Shown here one piece after another: positions 1 to 11,322 of a stretch of DNA of 64,000 nucleotides (position 1 is the stretch's first letter; each line of letters begins with the position of its first letter). The DNA is from Candolleomyces eurysporus. Its lineage: Eukaryota; Basidiomycota; Agaricomycetes; Agaricales; Psathyrellaceae. Made by a program: the position numbers and the translations under genes. The notes beneath the pieces are model-generated. The model searched no databases and was not told where the DNA came from. It was given only the letters and a program-made list of their open reading frames with translations. The DNA lies in NCBI GenBank assembly GCA_027579435.1, contig JANBPK010001206.1:1-64000 (forward strand), read 5' to 3'.

Positions 1-455
1 CAGACTCCCATCGTCCAACCGATCGCCTCAGCCACACGCTCGTCGATTCACCACTTCATACTGTTGTCTTGGCTCCTGCCACACGAACGTCTCAAGAAAC
101 GGGGCAGATCCAAGAAGAGAAGATGGGAGAAACTATCAAGACATCGTCTGCCTCGCCTGTATCCGCAGGGCCGTCGAGTTCGGGGCCAGCTGGATATTGC
201 TCGCGAGGACAGACGATACGGACGTGTGAGAATGAGTTCAGTGGTGAGTGGAGGGGGGAGTGAGGGATGATGTGGCTCAAGACAAAGATGGCTCGTCACT
301 GTTAGCAGCAAGAATGGCGTAAGGCGGACGTTGAAACGAGTGTACTCGAAGGTATGTCTACTTTGAGTGAGAGCGATGACGATGAAGACAACGAGTGGCG
401 AATTATATTGAAGCAAACGCGAGTGGGAAACGACTTCTCGAGTCAAGGGGGGTAA
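1..455 (+). CDS. 3' part of an unrecognised gene, cut by the window edge
   Basis: One frame is open from base 3 to a likely splice donor near 243 (GTGAGT). After an intron of about 70 nt ending near 313, an exon runs to a TAA at 453-455. The joined reading gives a Ser/Thr-rich stretch, then a C-terminus containing EWRKADVETSVLEGMSTLSE followed by an acidic run (ESDDDEDNEW). The phases agree across the proposed intron, which supports real coding. I recognise no domain. Degraded relatives of the first exon lie at 794-1440 and 6290-6800 on the same strand, so this may be the best preserved copy of a local family. It could equally be a decayed copy itself; without the upstream half this cannot be settled. 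Confidence 0.35.
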
Positions 456-793
456 AGGGGGAAAGGTAATATATCTCCGTAAATTCATACTCTGCGTACA
501 TAAGGTGGTCCGTTGCGCCGTCTGGGAATTGCTCCTCAAAACGTCTGTGGAAAGGTGGCCGAATGCCGACTCATCCGAATGGAGAAGGCGGTGCGGTGAG
601 CATCAATCGGCACTCCTCGTCTTGCTTTGAACCTCCATCTCCTCTCTCCCCTCTATGAGAACATGACCGCCCAGCAGCATTACAGCCAATCCTTTGGAGG
701 ATGGAAGCGTTAGCAACAAGGGGCTCATGAGATCGTGAGTCAAACCCGGTTCATGTGCCAAAGAGGGGGGGGTTGTGTCGGAGACGCTAATTC

Positions 794-1440
794 ATGAGTT
801 TAGCCAGGCTCGAACTTGCACTGTTCACCCTCGAGCTCAAAAATTCCTGCGCATTTGAATTTGCCTTTCACAGGCCCTCCCCCGACAGTTCTACGTCCCT
901 GCGAACAGCCTATGCTCGACCAGAGCGAATAGAGTTGGCAACTGGAGGGTCCCAGTTCTCTACACTTGGAATCGAAGGAGGCGTCAGACGGGATGCTTGC
1001 GGTGCGTTATCTCTTTTTCGCCACTCATTCTCGTTGATCATCACGCTGCGTAGCTCAATACCTACGACACAATTCATTCCCTCCTCACGCTCTCCCAGCC
1101 AATCGTCATTCACGTCGCTCAAATCGCTGCCTCGGCCGCACGCTTGCCCTTCCACCACTTCGTACCAGTCTTGTGGCTCCCACCGATGAACGCCGCATGA
1201 AAAAGGGCAGGTGCAAGACAAATGGATGGGAGAAACTATCAGTATCATTGTTTGCCTTGCCTGTATCCCCTGGGACGTCGAGTTCGGGCATGGCAGCGGC
1301 CAGCTGGGTGTGGAGGACTTTTGGTGGTGCCGTATGCACCTGGTGAGGATTGGCGGAAGTGCGCTAGAGGAATTCGGTTGGGAAGGTGTGGTTATAACGC
1401 GTACGCTTCTGTCTTCCTTCATCTTCCAGTGTTGCTGAAT
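794..1440 (+). pseudogene. Degenerate copy of the 1-455 sequence
   Basis: The stretch at about 1090-1320 repeats the order of 1-210: a CCACTTC..TCTTG segment, then a near-identical 'atgggagaaactatcag' block, then 'gcctgtatcc', then 'cgtcgagttcggg'. Upstream, 930-1060 matches 6400-6530, including an apparent intron beginning GTGCGTTATCTC here and GTGTGTTATCTC there. No single frame stays open through the copy, and stops interrupt each one. I read it as a decayed duplicate with unknown ancestral product. Confidence 0.4.
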
Positions 1441-2312
1441 GCCATGCTGTTTTCCTTTAGCCTTTAGACAATCCGTTCAAGTCTATGGACTCGATGTTTT
1501 GATATCGATCAAGTATCAAGCACCCCACAGGTGACGGAATCGATCGTGCATGGCAGTTCACTCAATCTCAATTCCTTGTTGACCTCCATTCCTTGCTGCC
1601 TCTCCGGTCCCGACGCAGCTGTCGAAATTCCGACAATCAAGGCGTCATTCGCAGGTTTATAGTCCAGCTCATCGTCCCCATCGAGCGACGACCGGAGCAC
1701 CGGACATAGTCGTAGCGGAGGTTTCTTTGATATTACCTCACATCCCGAATACCTCAATGAGTGGACGACAATTGGATAAGATTCCCAGCTGTAAGCCATC
1801 ATGCAAAGGAGCTTGATCGGATCCAACTCAAAATATGTTCTGTCAAATCCTGTGTTCTCCTCATCCGCATCTCCTACGATGACCCTACCATGCACTTTGA
1901 CCACATCGACTCTCACTCGCACATCTGCCAGATCCAGCCTCACACGAGCTTCTACTCACTCGTCTACCTCGAGGCCCTCTCCGTCGAGCTCATCGTTCTG
2001 ATGACCCGCACTCCGATACCAAGTCTGGCTGAAATGGAAGCGCTGGAGCGGATGTATCGGTGCCAGGACACCGCTCAGCCCTTCAGCTCACACGAAAACC
2101 AGAGCAACAAGGGTGATTGTCGCGTTCGGAGATAGTAGGACTCTTACGAGGAGGGATTGGGCAATATTGGACGGCAGGAACCCACCTGTTTCACCTACTA
2201 TCAAGGACATACTTGGTGGAGCGATACCGCGGAGATGAACTTGTAGATGATAATTACGAAAACGAAATGAAATGGAGCATGAATATAAATGACACTGTGA
2301 ACGATGGATAAA
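1441..2312. other. No supported gene
   Basis: Two opposing open frames overlap here, 1509-1943 (minus, 144 codons) and 1761-2135 (plus, 124 codons). Neither carries a motif I know nor connects to convincing splice sites. At most one can be real. The region lies 3' of the CHAT gene and may include its downstream untranslated sequence. Confidence 0.3.
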
Positions 2313-5300
2313 TCAGAAACCAAAATGTACATAAGGGATCCAAGTAAGCAAAGACTGTTCGGAATCGTCAAGTCTCTTCCTCAACTGTTCTATGGCGTGA
2401 TGCAGGGCATAGGCAGAGTCCGATCCGTCAAATCCGCTGCCATCACCTTTGACTCGCCGGGCCAAGAGGTAACCGTAGAAGTCACTCGCAACGTCTGGCG
2501 CATGCTTATCGGCAATGGCCCACATCGTGGCTACCACTCTACGATATCCTGCTGCGAGCATCCCAGCAGCCAGATGGACCACCTCCTCGGAAAGCTTCTC
2601 CTGACCGGTGCTGGTTTGACATGCCGATAGGAAAGCAAGGTCGGCGTTCTTGAGATTCTTCCGAATAATTGTCGAGAGATCGAGGGAACCGCTGTGGAAT
2701 CGGAACCGACTTTGAAGTGGCTCGTTTTGATCTTGCGATGCATGGCAAGCAAAGTGGATGCAGCTGAACTCTTCCATGTGCTGAAGAGCCGTGTCGATTG
2801 TAGCATCGCTCCCTTCGAGGTTTAGTACTCGCACTCCATGTTCAACAGCCTGCTTGTGGATTGACCTAACCTCCCTTGTGACTCCAGGGATTGGAGAAAG
2901 GCCAGGTGCATTCGGTTGGCTTGTTAGGAATAAGCCAGACATGTTCTGATCAATCGGGCGATTATTCTTGACTCGATCGGCGAGGAGAGTGATGGATGGC
3001 GTGTATGATGAGACAGCATAATTGAGTATGGTATCAGAGTCCTTGCCCCCATATATCCCAGCTGCGTGAAGAGGGAGGAAGGAGATAGGACCCGTAGGGC
3101 ACCACCAGATCCTTGGGAGTGTCGTTTCAGATGATGAATGCAACCTCTGTCATGGGGATCAGAATAGGAGCTACTGTCAGATAAGATTCACTCACCGAGA
3201 ATCCTAGGGCATCTAATATCGGCTTTACAACCTCTCTCCATAGACCCTCAAGAATATTGCGAACGATTTGGTTACGGAGTTTCTTATTTACGCTTGGCTG
3301 CATAGCTCTTTCTCTTGGCTCATTGTCTGTATCCTCTTCTTCGTCTGTGTCTGCATGGACCCCACGCATACGCAGCTTTTTGAGTTGTAAGTGAGCCGTT
3401 AGAGCATTGGAGTATGTTACAGCCTTCTTCTGCGAGAAACCGAGTAATGGTATATGGAAAGGCTCGTCGAGTCCAGCTAGAAGCGCAATGGCATCACAGC
3501 GGTCTTCGTGTACATTGATGATGACGATAGGTCCGGACCCTGGGAGATGTTGAAGTAGGGTGGAGCATGGGGATGGCTGGAGGAAGTTCTCAAAGCCTGG
3601 CACGGTACGCCTCACCGTGCTGACAAGCTCTTCCCACTCATTTGCAAGCTCCAGATGCACTCGAGCTTCATCCTCTAGTGAGATCTTTTCTGATATGGAC
3701 ATGTCGATATGAGAGCCCTGACGCGAACCAGAATCTTCCAGTCGCCTTGAAACATCCGAAAGACGTTGTGCAAGGCTTTCATTGGAGGTGTGGAGATCAA
3801 CAAGCAGCGTTCGCAAATTGCTTAGTTGGGTCCAAACGAGGCAGCGACCTTGTTCGAGCCATTCCAGGGCTTTGTCAGCTCTCCCAAGTGAACACCCGGC
3901 GGCGGCAGCCTCGCAAGGTAAGCCAGTGATATTCTGGAGTATCGCGTGACGATGTTGCACAGTTTGATCGAGGCTTGCAACCAGGAACATGAGCTGTATG
4001 GCCGTATGATAGGCAGTGAGGGTCTGGGGTGAATCAGGATGATGTTCGTACGAAAGGAAAGCCCAACGTCTAGCTGTTATCAATCTCAATGATGGGGGGC
4101 CATAACCACAGGTAGCTGCAGACATGAAACGGGCAATGCTTATGTTCAAGTCATTACGACTCCGCGTTAGGACTGAGCGATGCCAGAATGAGTTTCCCAG
4201 GTTGTTGAGCGTGCCAGGGAGGTCTGGATGACCCGGAGGAGTCAGCTCAACTGCTCGTTGTAGGACTGAAATTGATTCAGCAATGTCTGAGAGGGCTCCG
4301 GTGCGCTCGAAGCGACGAGAGAGCGAGCTTCCCAGGTTGTTGAGCCTGCCAGGGAGGTCTGGATGACCCGGAAGCGTGAGCTCGGCCGATCGTCGCAATG
4401 TTGAAACTGCTTCAGCAATGTCAGGTAGGGCACTTGTGCGCTTAAAGCGATCGGTGTACGCGTGGCCAAGGTTTCTTAGCCTAACAGGGAGGTCTCGGTG
4501 ACCAGCTGGAGTGAGCTCAACTGCCCTTTGTGTTGCTGAAATCGATTCACTGATGTTGGACAGGTCACCTGTACGTTTAAAGCTACGTTTGAAACACGCT
4601 TCAAGGTAATTGAGCGACTTAAGGAGCTCTGCTCTCTCAGGTCGTACAACCGCCTCCCAAAGAGCGGAGATGGAGATAGACGGCCCAAAGACTTGCCTAC
4701 GCCTGGCCTTGGTGCTCCTCCGCAAGGTCAGGGTATCTGGATGGATCGCGTGAATAAAGTTCTTCCCTGTTCCATTTGATATAATTACTCACCCTCCCCC
4801 CTTCTCGGAGGCTCGAATGGTATTTCGCATATCTTCCATGATATTGTCAGGCATGTCTGCTCATCACACGTCTTCATATGCCGGATATGATCTGTAATTC
4901 CCCCAGATCAGCGTCAACGCCTTGGCCTTGAAATCATCAGTGTTCGTACCGGATTCTTCGCCATTCCCTCCATTTTGCATCTCAATGCAGTCCAAATGTG
5001 TGAACGCCATGTTCCAGTCCTCAGACTTGGCAACGATTACAATTCCTTTCATGCTTTTGGGGCTTGCAACTGCCATCAGCTCCTATTGGGGGTTTAAAAT
5101 GAATCAACAACTACTCACAGCTCTATGGAGCCATCGACTTTCCATCGCCCCGGGGACACTGTAGCAAGTGGAAAGCACTTTGTACCTGGCTCATCTGCAA
5201 GACCAAATATCACAAGTCTGGGTATTTTCAAAGAGCTATGATTACCATCGGTGACATCAGCTATGTGCTGGAGAAAAACATCTAGAGGGGCCATAGAGAT

Positions 5301-5507
5301 GAAAATAGTAACATAGAGTTGCCAAAGGATCGTCCCTACCTGTCAAATAAAATTGACTTGAAGAGCAATGTTACGACGTCGTCATTTCTTAAAGACGCAG
5401 CACTTACCTTTCGCCGCCTCGATCATTAAACAGAGATCTAGGAACGGTATATTCAGTGTTGAATATCTTTGGTAGACGGTGCAAATGTACCTATCTTCAT
5501 CCATCAT
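2313..5507 (-). CDS. TPR-CHAT protein (caspase-like peptidase fold)
   Basis: The two large exons are 4725-3196 and 3146-2313, joined in phase by an intron with GTGAGT at the donor and CAG at the acceptor. The first carries tandem TPR-type repeats built on 'GHPDLPGRLNNLGSSLSRRF', typical of Agaricomycete TPR-CHAT proteins. The second is a CHAT domain starting at LPRIWWCPTGPISFLPLHA, with the candidate catalytic His in CIHFACHAS, the candidate Cys in FLSACQTSTG, and the usual end SLLTWIPYVHFGF. CHAT belongs to the caspase/separase clan; substrate and role here are unknown. Upstream minus-strand exons between 5507 (ATGATGGATGAAG) and about 4780 join by plausible introns and include WKVDGSIEL..ASPKSMKGIVIV, so I place the start at 5507. 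The join between about 4860 and 4725 is unresolved. The CHAT core is certain; the N-terminus is not. Confidence 0.85.
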
Positions 5508-6289
5508 GGTTTAGCTTGCGGTCCTGAACCAAGGAAGAGTGGGATTTGGTTGATGGAAGATGCGGATGACGAGTGAGCTGACACTTTTATACAGGGATAT
5601 AGCAAGCAAGGCGCTCATGCGCTGCACATCATTTGCACAGGATTACTGCGAGGACGGTCACTGAACATTCGTATCGTACTAGAACAGGCTCGTGCTATAC
5701 ATAAATTACAGCATACATATTTGTGTCATTTCCAATCTACGGCGATGGACGGGGAAATGGTAATTCGGAGACGAGGGGGAGACTAATGAACCTCGTATGC
5801 ACAGACCACACAAGGGTCAATATTTTTCACCAATGAATGGGCCTGGTATCTCAGTTTGCGCGTAGAAGCTAGGAGGAGCAGGAACTCCCGGGATAGCTCC
5901 CACTGAATCCAACCCACACTTGGCTCTCTGACTTGCGTTAGTTCTTCCGAGGCACATTCAGTAACATTTTTGGCACCTAGATCCGGTGACGCTGTGGCGA
6001 CAATAATTTGCTGTGCTGAGTTGTATCCACACCACTTTAATTTCCGAGCTGCTGGACCGTGCAAGTTTTCTCGCGGTCACCGTAGGCCTCGCCTCCCGTT
6101 GGTGTAGAACGAAGATGAAAATTCATCCGACAGCACTTGAAATTAATGACTGTATATAGCCCTTTTCATCCAATACATCCCTCCGGCATGCATTGAGCGG
6201 CAAAATCGAGCGGCAAATCGGATGAACGGTGGCATTTTGGAGGTCCTGTGGCTGTGATGCAGTCGGTCTGTGTGCCACTGCCAGCTCAA
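5508..6289. other. Upstream region of the CHAT gene; no supported gene
   Basis: Presumed 5' flank of the TPR-CHAT gene. A 93-codon minus-strand frame at 5783-6064 shows no domain, no splice connection and no relative in the window, so I do not call it. Confidence 0.3.
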
Positions 6290-6800
6290 CGTCCAACATT
6301 GAATGACATCCCCTTGATCCAGGCTTGGAACTCGTTTTTGCCGTATTCAGCGTCTCCCTCAGCCTACACTCGGGCTGGGCTTTCAGTGGCCTCGCGAGTA
6401 CGGTTTGAGGTCGGAGACGCCCTGCTCTCCACCATTAGAAACGAAGTAGGCGTTAGATGGGATTTTCAGAGTGTGTTATCTCTCTTTTGCCACTTACTCT
6501 TGTTATTTATAGGTCTCCGTAGCTCGACGCGGTTCTCCCCCTCCTCTCACCCTCCCGGCAGATCGTCACTCCAGCGTCCAGCTCATTGGCTCATCCACAC
6601 GGATCCTTCATCCTTGCATCTATGATTTTCAAATTCATCGTTCAACCAGCTACCGAAGCAGATCCCAGGACGCCAATGGACCGCCTCCCTTTGACCCTGC
6701 GTGATAGTGAGATCTTCTTTCTTTTCCCGTCCTGTCCTGAAGGCAATAGAGGCCTCGGAACATGCCGCGCAAAGCGACGGCCCGCTGACCACAAGTACTA
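6290..6800 (+). pseudogene. Third degraded copy of the 1-455 / 794-1440 family
   Basis: The segment 6390-6600 parallels 920-1140: a conserved GGCGTTAGATGGGATT-like block (GGCGTCAGACGGGATG in the other copy), the same apparent intron (GTGTGTTATCTC...TTATAG), then 'cccggcagatcgtcactc' against 'cccagccaatcgtcattc'. Frames are interrupted. It lies just 3' of the MYND relic that runs on the opposite strand, so this 6.3-7.5 kb interval seems to collect decayed gene copies. Confidence 0.35.
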
Positions 6801-6833
6801 AAAGGTGCAGGAGGCTCTTGGCGACTCAAAGCG

Positions 6834-7500
6834 TTACCTCCGAGTCCTGCCCACCGGCAGGGCTCGAAATAAATTGACCAGAAGGAAACGATGACCCTTC
6901 ATTTCATCTTTTGATCGTATGCCTTCAGTGCGAGTGTAAAGCTTTGGCATCCGGTATTTGTCGACAAGAATGAGAGCAAAAGCTCGATAATGATGCACTC
7001 TTCCAACGGCTCAAGATATAGCCTTCGATCGACTTCGGGATTTGGCAAAGTAGGCGGCAGACAGCATGTGCCGTGGGAAGGGAGACCTGCGCATGCTCTT
7101 GCTTACTGGGGTTCTCGTTGGCGTTTTGAAAGATACTCTCTAGAGTCTCAGAGCAGAGACCGAGTATCTGGTGGCCGTTGAAAGCCTGGCCAGCGCCGGC
7201 GATAAGTTCCACTATCCAATCAATGACATCCGACCACCATTCCACGATATGAGGGAGGCCCATGTCCTCCAAGGCCTGCATATCGGAATGCCTGACCTTG
7301 AAACATCCGAAGATACGCGATAGAAGGAGACCAGGGAAAAATTGCTCGACTGTGTCCCTCATATTCGGTCATTAAGGTCGAATGGGATGCTCGACGCAAG
7401 GCTCCTATCAAAGAATATGACAGCATTTTCTAGGAATTGTGAGGGATAGTCGTTATACTCCTGTATTGGATAACGACTTGAGTACCCTTTCGTATATTTT
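6834..7500 (-). pseudogene. Relic of a MYND-family gene (paralogue of 41062-43454)
   Basis: The minus-strand translation contains LLLSRIFGCFKVRHSDMQAL, EDMGLPHIVEWWSDVIDWIV and CRLLCQIPKSIEGYIL. These align with LVLLARIFRCFKLKSSHMRT, LEDMCLPRIIEL and CTLLAQIPKSVKSYFF in the 41-43 kb gene. Upstream, NAVIFFDRSLASSIPFDLND matches HALQLLDRTLMPSTPSNLDD but is in another frame, so a one-base break occurs near 7365. A second frame change follows the IPKSIEGY segment. The first exon and the zinc-finger half of the relative are missing. This is therefore a partial copy of the N-terminal helical region, almost certainly non-functional. Confidence 0.6.
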
Positions 7501-7755
7501 TATATACCCTTTGGAAGGATGATATCGTTTACCACTCACAGTGTTAGGGCTGGATGACGGTGGAAGGAGGTAGGCTAGGCTAATACCGCTTCTACTAGTT
7601 TGAAAGGTATAAAAAAAAGAGGCTAGATCAATTATTACTCGTCACAAGATTCTTATCTGGCAATTCTGTCCCCGAACTCCTCGAGGATTTTCTCAGAGGG
7701 ACTGCTGTCCTCGGCCACATTCTTACCGGCTCCCAGCTTGAACTTATACGGGTAA

Positions 7756-8377
7756 TTAGTTCTTCGGGAACACGAAGCGCGGATGTAGGTTGTGGAGGGA
7801 AGCGCGCATTTTGAGCAGCCTCTGCATATCACATACTGCAGGTTAATATTGGAAAAATGGCCGTTTCAAACCTGTATGAACAATCTCGATGTGCGAGTTA
7901 ATTTGTCCACCAGTCATAGAGACGGCATTGCGATCGTCGACTTCTAGAGCTCGACAGCAGGAAATACAATTTCTACTGCTCGTGAACATCGAAGCTCGAC
8001 AGTAGAAGCACGCGAGCATGCCGAGGGTGAGGCCGGGAATGTGTAAGCCTGCTTCGACGGGAGCTTGAAGAGTCTAGTCGCGGATCGGTACATGCCATCT
8101 CCGCCCCCAGCTGAGACTCGAGCTCGGTCAGAGGCCCGATTGAATGCTCGGATACAAGATCGATCAACCCGTCTCGGAACCATTGCGCGACTTGTACACA
8201 CCTTGAAAAAATTCGCGTCGCTCCATCGGATACGTTTCGGATGGATGATGACCCCGGGGACTCCGTTGCATCTCTGGCAGGCTCGTTCAAACCGGTAGAC
8301 ATGGTGGTGGAGGTACCAATGAAAGAAGACGGCCCTATATGTGGAATGAAGCTATCAATCACACCGATATAATCCAT
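7756..8377 (-). CDS. Hypothetical protein, possible three-exon gene
   Basis: From ATG at 8377 a reading frame gives a Ser-rich N-terminus and VAQWFRDGLIDL. A likely intron (GTATCC..CTAG, about 81 nt) joins in phase to an exon with APVEAGLHIPGLTLGMLACF and later GGQINSHIEIVHT. A second possible intron (GTTTGA..CTGCAG) leads to a short last exon ending RLLKMRASLHNLHPRFVFPK and TAA at 7756. The fit of phases and the protein-like end favour a real gene, but the middle exon is rich in Cys and Ser and I recognise no domain. It may also be another decayed copy, given its neighbours. Confidence 0.3.
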
Positions 8378-9147
8378 GCAGACACGAGGCCGCTAACTCC
8401 ATCTTGCTGCGCACCACCGCGACGTGATAATATAGTTCGACCCCAATGACAGGGGGTCTTACCAGGGTAGGGAGTTGTGAGATTGCAACACAGCTGTACT
8501 CTCTCAGTTTCCCTCCACAAAGGAATCGAACGAAGAGACCGCTAGAGGTGATTGAAACTGATAAGATTAGATCGCGGCTGTGACGACCCTCAATATCTCA
8601 AGTTACTCTCAACCCTACCCCCGCCGCCCTGCCCACACGGCGACAAATGCGTGTCAAGAAAAGAGCAACAGCAAGCATCATCCCAGGTGGCTCCCTCGTT
8701 TCTTTGTTCTTCTCTGTAGTTGTTGTGCACTGAGGCAACGGATTGGTGAAACAGCTCGTCCACGTCAGCTAAAGATAAGGACAATTATCAGAGAAGCGGA
8801 GAACGAATAGTGATCTTCGCAAAATGACGGTAGTGAGCAAAGCCAGAATAATGACAACGAAAGAACGGACGAATTCACAGAAAAAACGATGAAGGGAAGT
8901 GATGGAAGAGAGAGGAATAGATTATCGAGCCCATGGTCACCATATTATAAGAAATTTGAATCGAAGACCGAAACAAACCTTGGGCGTCTGTTGTGGATAC
9001 CAGGCGCTCCTCTATCAGTGGTTCAACGTGGCTAGCTGCATAGCTTCACAGACTCTCAGCTCAAGGGTAACATATCTAAAGTCGAAGCTATATCCCAATG
9101 AAACACCAGTTGAAGCGTACAGTGCGTCACAACTTGAAGGGCAGCGA
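8378..9147. other. No supported gene
   Basis: Only short frames are present, none with splice support. The right end is presumably 3' untranslated and terminator sequence of the cysteine-rich protein gene that ends at 9148. Confidence 0.3.
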
Positions 9148-9958
9148 TCAAATGAGGAGACCCATTACAGCTATCAAAGCGAGGAGAGAGACCCCAGTCA
9201 GCCCATTCCTCCCTGCGCCATTATTGTTGTTATTCGTGTTGGATGCCTGCGTCGTAGCAGAGGGACTCGTATTTGTAGTCGTGGCCGCACCGCTAGTGGT
9301 AGTGGCTGGGGGTGTCGTGGTGGCTGAGGACGTTGTAGTGGCGGAGGTCGTTGTGGTGGCAGAGGACGTGGTACTGGCACCGCTCGTCGAAGTTCTCGTT
9401 GGCGGCAATGTGTCAAATCCTGCTGCCTTGCACATCTCTAGGAACCCTGCTCAGAGAACATCGTTAGCGTGTTGAATGCGCGGAGTACTCATATATAAAG
9501 ATTGGAGACATACTTTGGTAGCCTTCATCAAGCTCAGAATCGAAATCAGCTGGTTTAGGATTGAGCTGGTTGCCGATACATTCTGCGCAGGTATTGGTGG
9601 TGGTAACGAATTCTGGTACGCAGCTGCATCGAGCTACGTCCTCGGGTTCTACCTTTTCAACGCATGTCTACACCAATACAATTCGATGTTAGTCATGCTT
9701 GACTTGAGCGCTCGAGGAAACAGAAAGAATGGTCAAACTGTAGCACGCACACGCGAGAGAGTGACCGCGGGTTCGCAAGTAGCATTACAGGCGGGAGGAA
9801 TATCGGGATCGCCTGCTTGGCGTGCAATAAGGGGATGAGAGATGGAAGCGGCCGCTGACAGACAGTAGCGTAAGAACACGGCTATCCAAAATGAGCGCTC
9901 GTGGGCGCATACCTTGGACGACGGCAACCAAAGCACCAACAGTGATCAAGAAACGCAT
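9148..9958 (-). CDS. Small secreted CFEM-like protein with GPI-type tail
   Basis: Four exons are readable: 9958-9913, 9854-9751, 9667-9514 and 9446-9148. Phases are 1, 0 and 1, giving about 200 residues. The start MRFLITVGALVAVVQ is a signal peptide, followed by HPLIARQAG. The cysteine core is PPACNATCEPAV, then TC, RCSCVPEF and TCAECIG, with an eighth Cys in EMCKAAGFD. Spacing is C-x3-C-x9-C-x11-C-x-C-x10-C-x2-C, close to the CFEM pattern of fungal surface and haem-binding proteins. After CKAAG come a long Thr/Ser linker and a hydrophobic end, GVSLLALIAVMGLLI, as in GPI-anchored wall proteins. The start is the only ATG opening a signal peptide in frame. Family assignment rests on pattern; function (surface protein, effector or haem uptake) is inference. 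Confidence 0.8.
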
Positions 9959-10267
9959 TTGAAGAACGAGAGGACGACAAAGGTCAGTAAAAGAGAGGGA
10001 GTATGTCGGGAGGGTCGCTTGGCAGCGGTGTGAGGGCAGAAAGTTGAGAATGAGGGAAATGCGCAGTCGTTGTCTTGATATCTTTCCTCCATCGCCCGTT
10101 TCGACGGGGTATAAAAATAGCAAAACCGTCTGATGAAATCAACATAGTTCGACAACTTGGGCGGTGATGATCCAGATAAGTATCATTCAACAGCATTCTT
10201 GATTGCGTTACTTGCAGCCCACCCTACACACGTTCAAAAACTCTAGTAGACGTGAATATGATGAAGC

Positions 10268-10792
10268 TCAGTGAGCTGCAAGAAATAGTACACTTGTGAA
10301 AGCTTCCTGACCTTCAAACGAGGTTATCACCATCTGGCCTTCTTCACGGTGAGACTGCGACTGAGGAGGCTCTTTGCCTATGCAGCTGAGACAGGGGTCG
10401 GCCAAGGCAAGGAACGGAATGGAGCAAAGACATTTGGTGATGTCGTGGGCTACGATTGAACAACGCTACATTCGAAGGGTCGACACATCAGAGACGGGAA
10501 CAGTAGGCAATTGAAAGGGCGTACTCACAGCATACACGCTAAACATTGGGTCGCAAGATTTTTGACACCGTGCCGGCAACAGGTCACGGAATCCAGCTAC
10601 ATTCAGTCGGTGGGTTGCCGCAAATTGGGGGCTTAACGGCAGTTCTGAAGCTGGGACTGAATATTAGCGTATTTTTTTTTTCCNAAAAAGTCATGATTTC
10701 ACGACTAGGTCCCTGCTGTCGAAGCGTTCGCCCATACCTTGACTACCAATGAGGAGGAGACTGGTAAACCCCATAGTATAAGATAACCGCAT
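10268..10792 (-). CDS. Small CFEM-like protein lacking the GPI tail
   Basis: Three exons join cleanly: 10792-10738, 10596-10529 and 10465-10268, with phases 1 and 0, coding about 106 residues. The N-terminus MRLSYTMGFTSLLLIGSQ is a signal peptide. The core reads GFRDLLPARCQKSCDPMF, then ARCSIVAHDITKCLCSIP and LADPCLSCIGKE, with spacing C-x3-C-x9-C-x9-C-x-C-x10-C-x2-C. That matches the four other family members in this window. No single open frame covers it, so it is easily missed. Where the relatives have a third intron (phase 1, after ...EG), this gene reads through to a stop shortly after. The final Cys, Ser/Thr linker and anchor are therefore gone. It lies directly upstream of the 9148-9958 gene on the same strand, as a tandem duplicate would. 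One N sits in the first intron. Confidence 0.6.
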
Positions 10793-11322
10793 TTTGATAA
10801 GATAAAAGAGCCGATTATAGTAACGGCGAGCTCGAGGAGCAGAATAAGAAAGAGGATCAACAAGTGAAAGAGAAGAGGAAAGGAAGAATGGCTTTGTCGA
10901 TCTCTCGAATGGTGATGATAACTTCAGCATTTCTGCTCCCACCTTCGCTCAACACGGGCAAAATTTGGCGATGAGTAAGTAGTACTTCTTCATTCACTCG
11001 GCCCGCTGGCCATCACGAAGTCAGACTTCGAGTTTCTTCGAGATAAGTAATATGAACATATGAGAAGCGGTGTTCTATGGGTATTCAGAGTTGATCGATC
11101 TAGAGAACCGGTTCCGAAGGACAGTGCGAGACTGGGATGGGGTAACCAGCGCGCTGAGATGTCATCTCGCCGCCTCGAGGAAGCCATGAGAGAATTTCCG
11201 AAACCCCGAGACGAGGATTTAGATCGGCATCTGAAGACTCGAGATCTACCAAGCTCGTTAACGACATGTACCAACGGCGGGTTTGGCGATGCACTTGACT
11301 ACACCAATGCAAGAAACCACAC
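10793..11322. other. Intergenic, no supported gene
   Basis: Short opposing frames only. It holds the presumed promoter of the 10268-10792 gene and the 3' flank of the amidohydrolase. Confidence 0.3.

Noticed and set aside
1509..2135. Two opposing open frames of 144 and 124 codons
   Set aside because: They overlap, neither has motifs or splice continuity, and I cannot choose between them.
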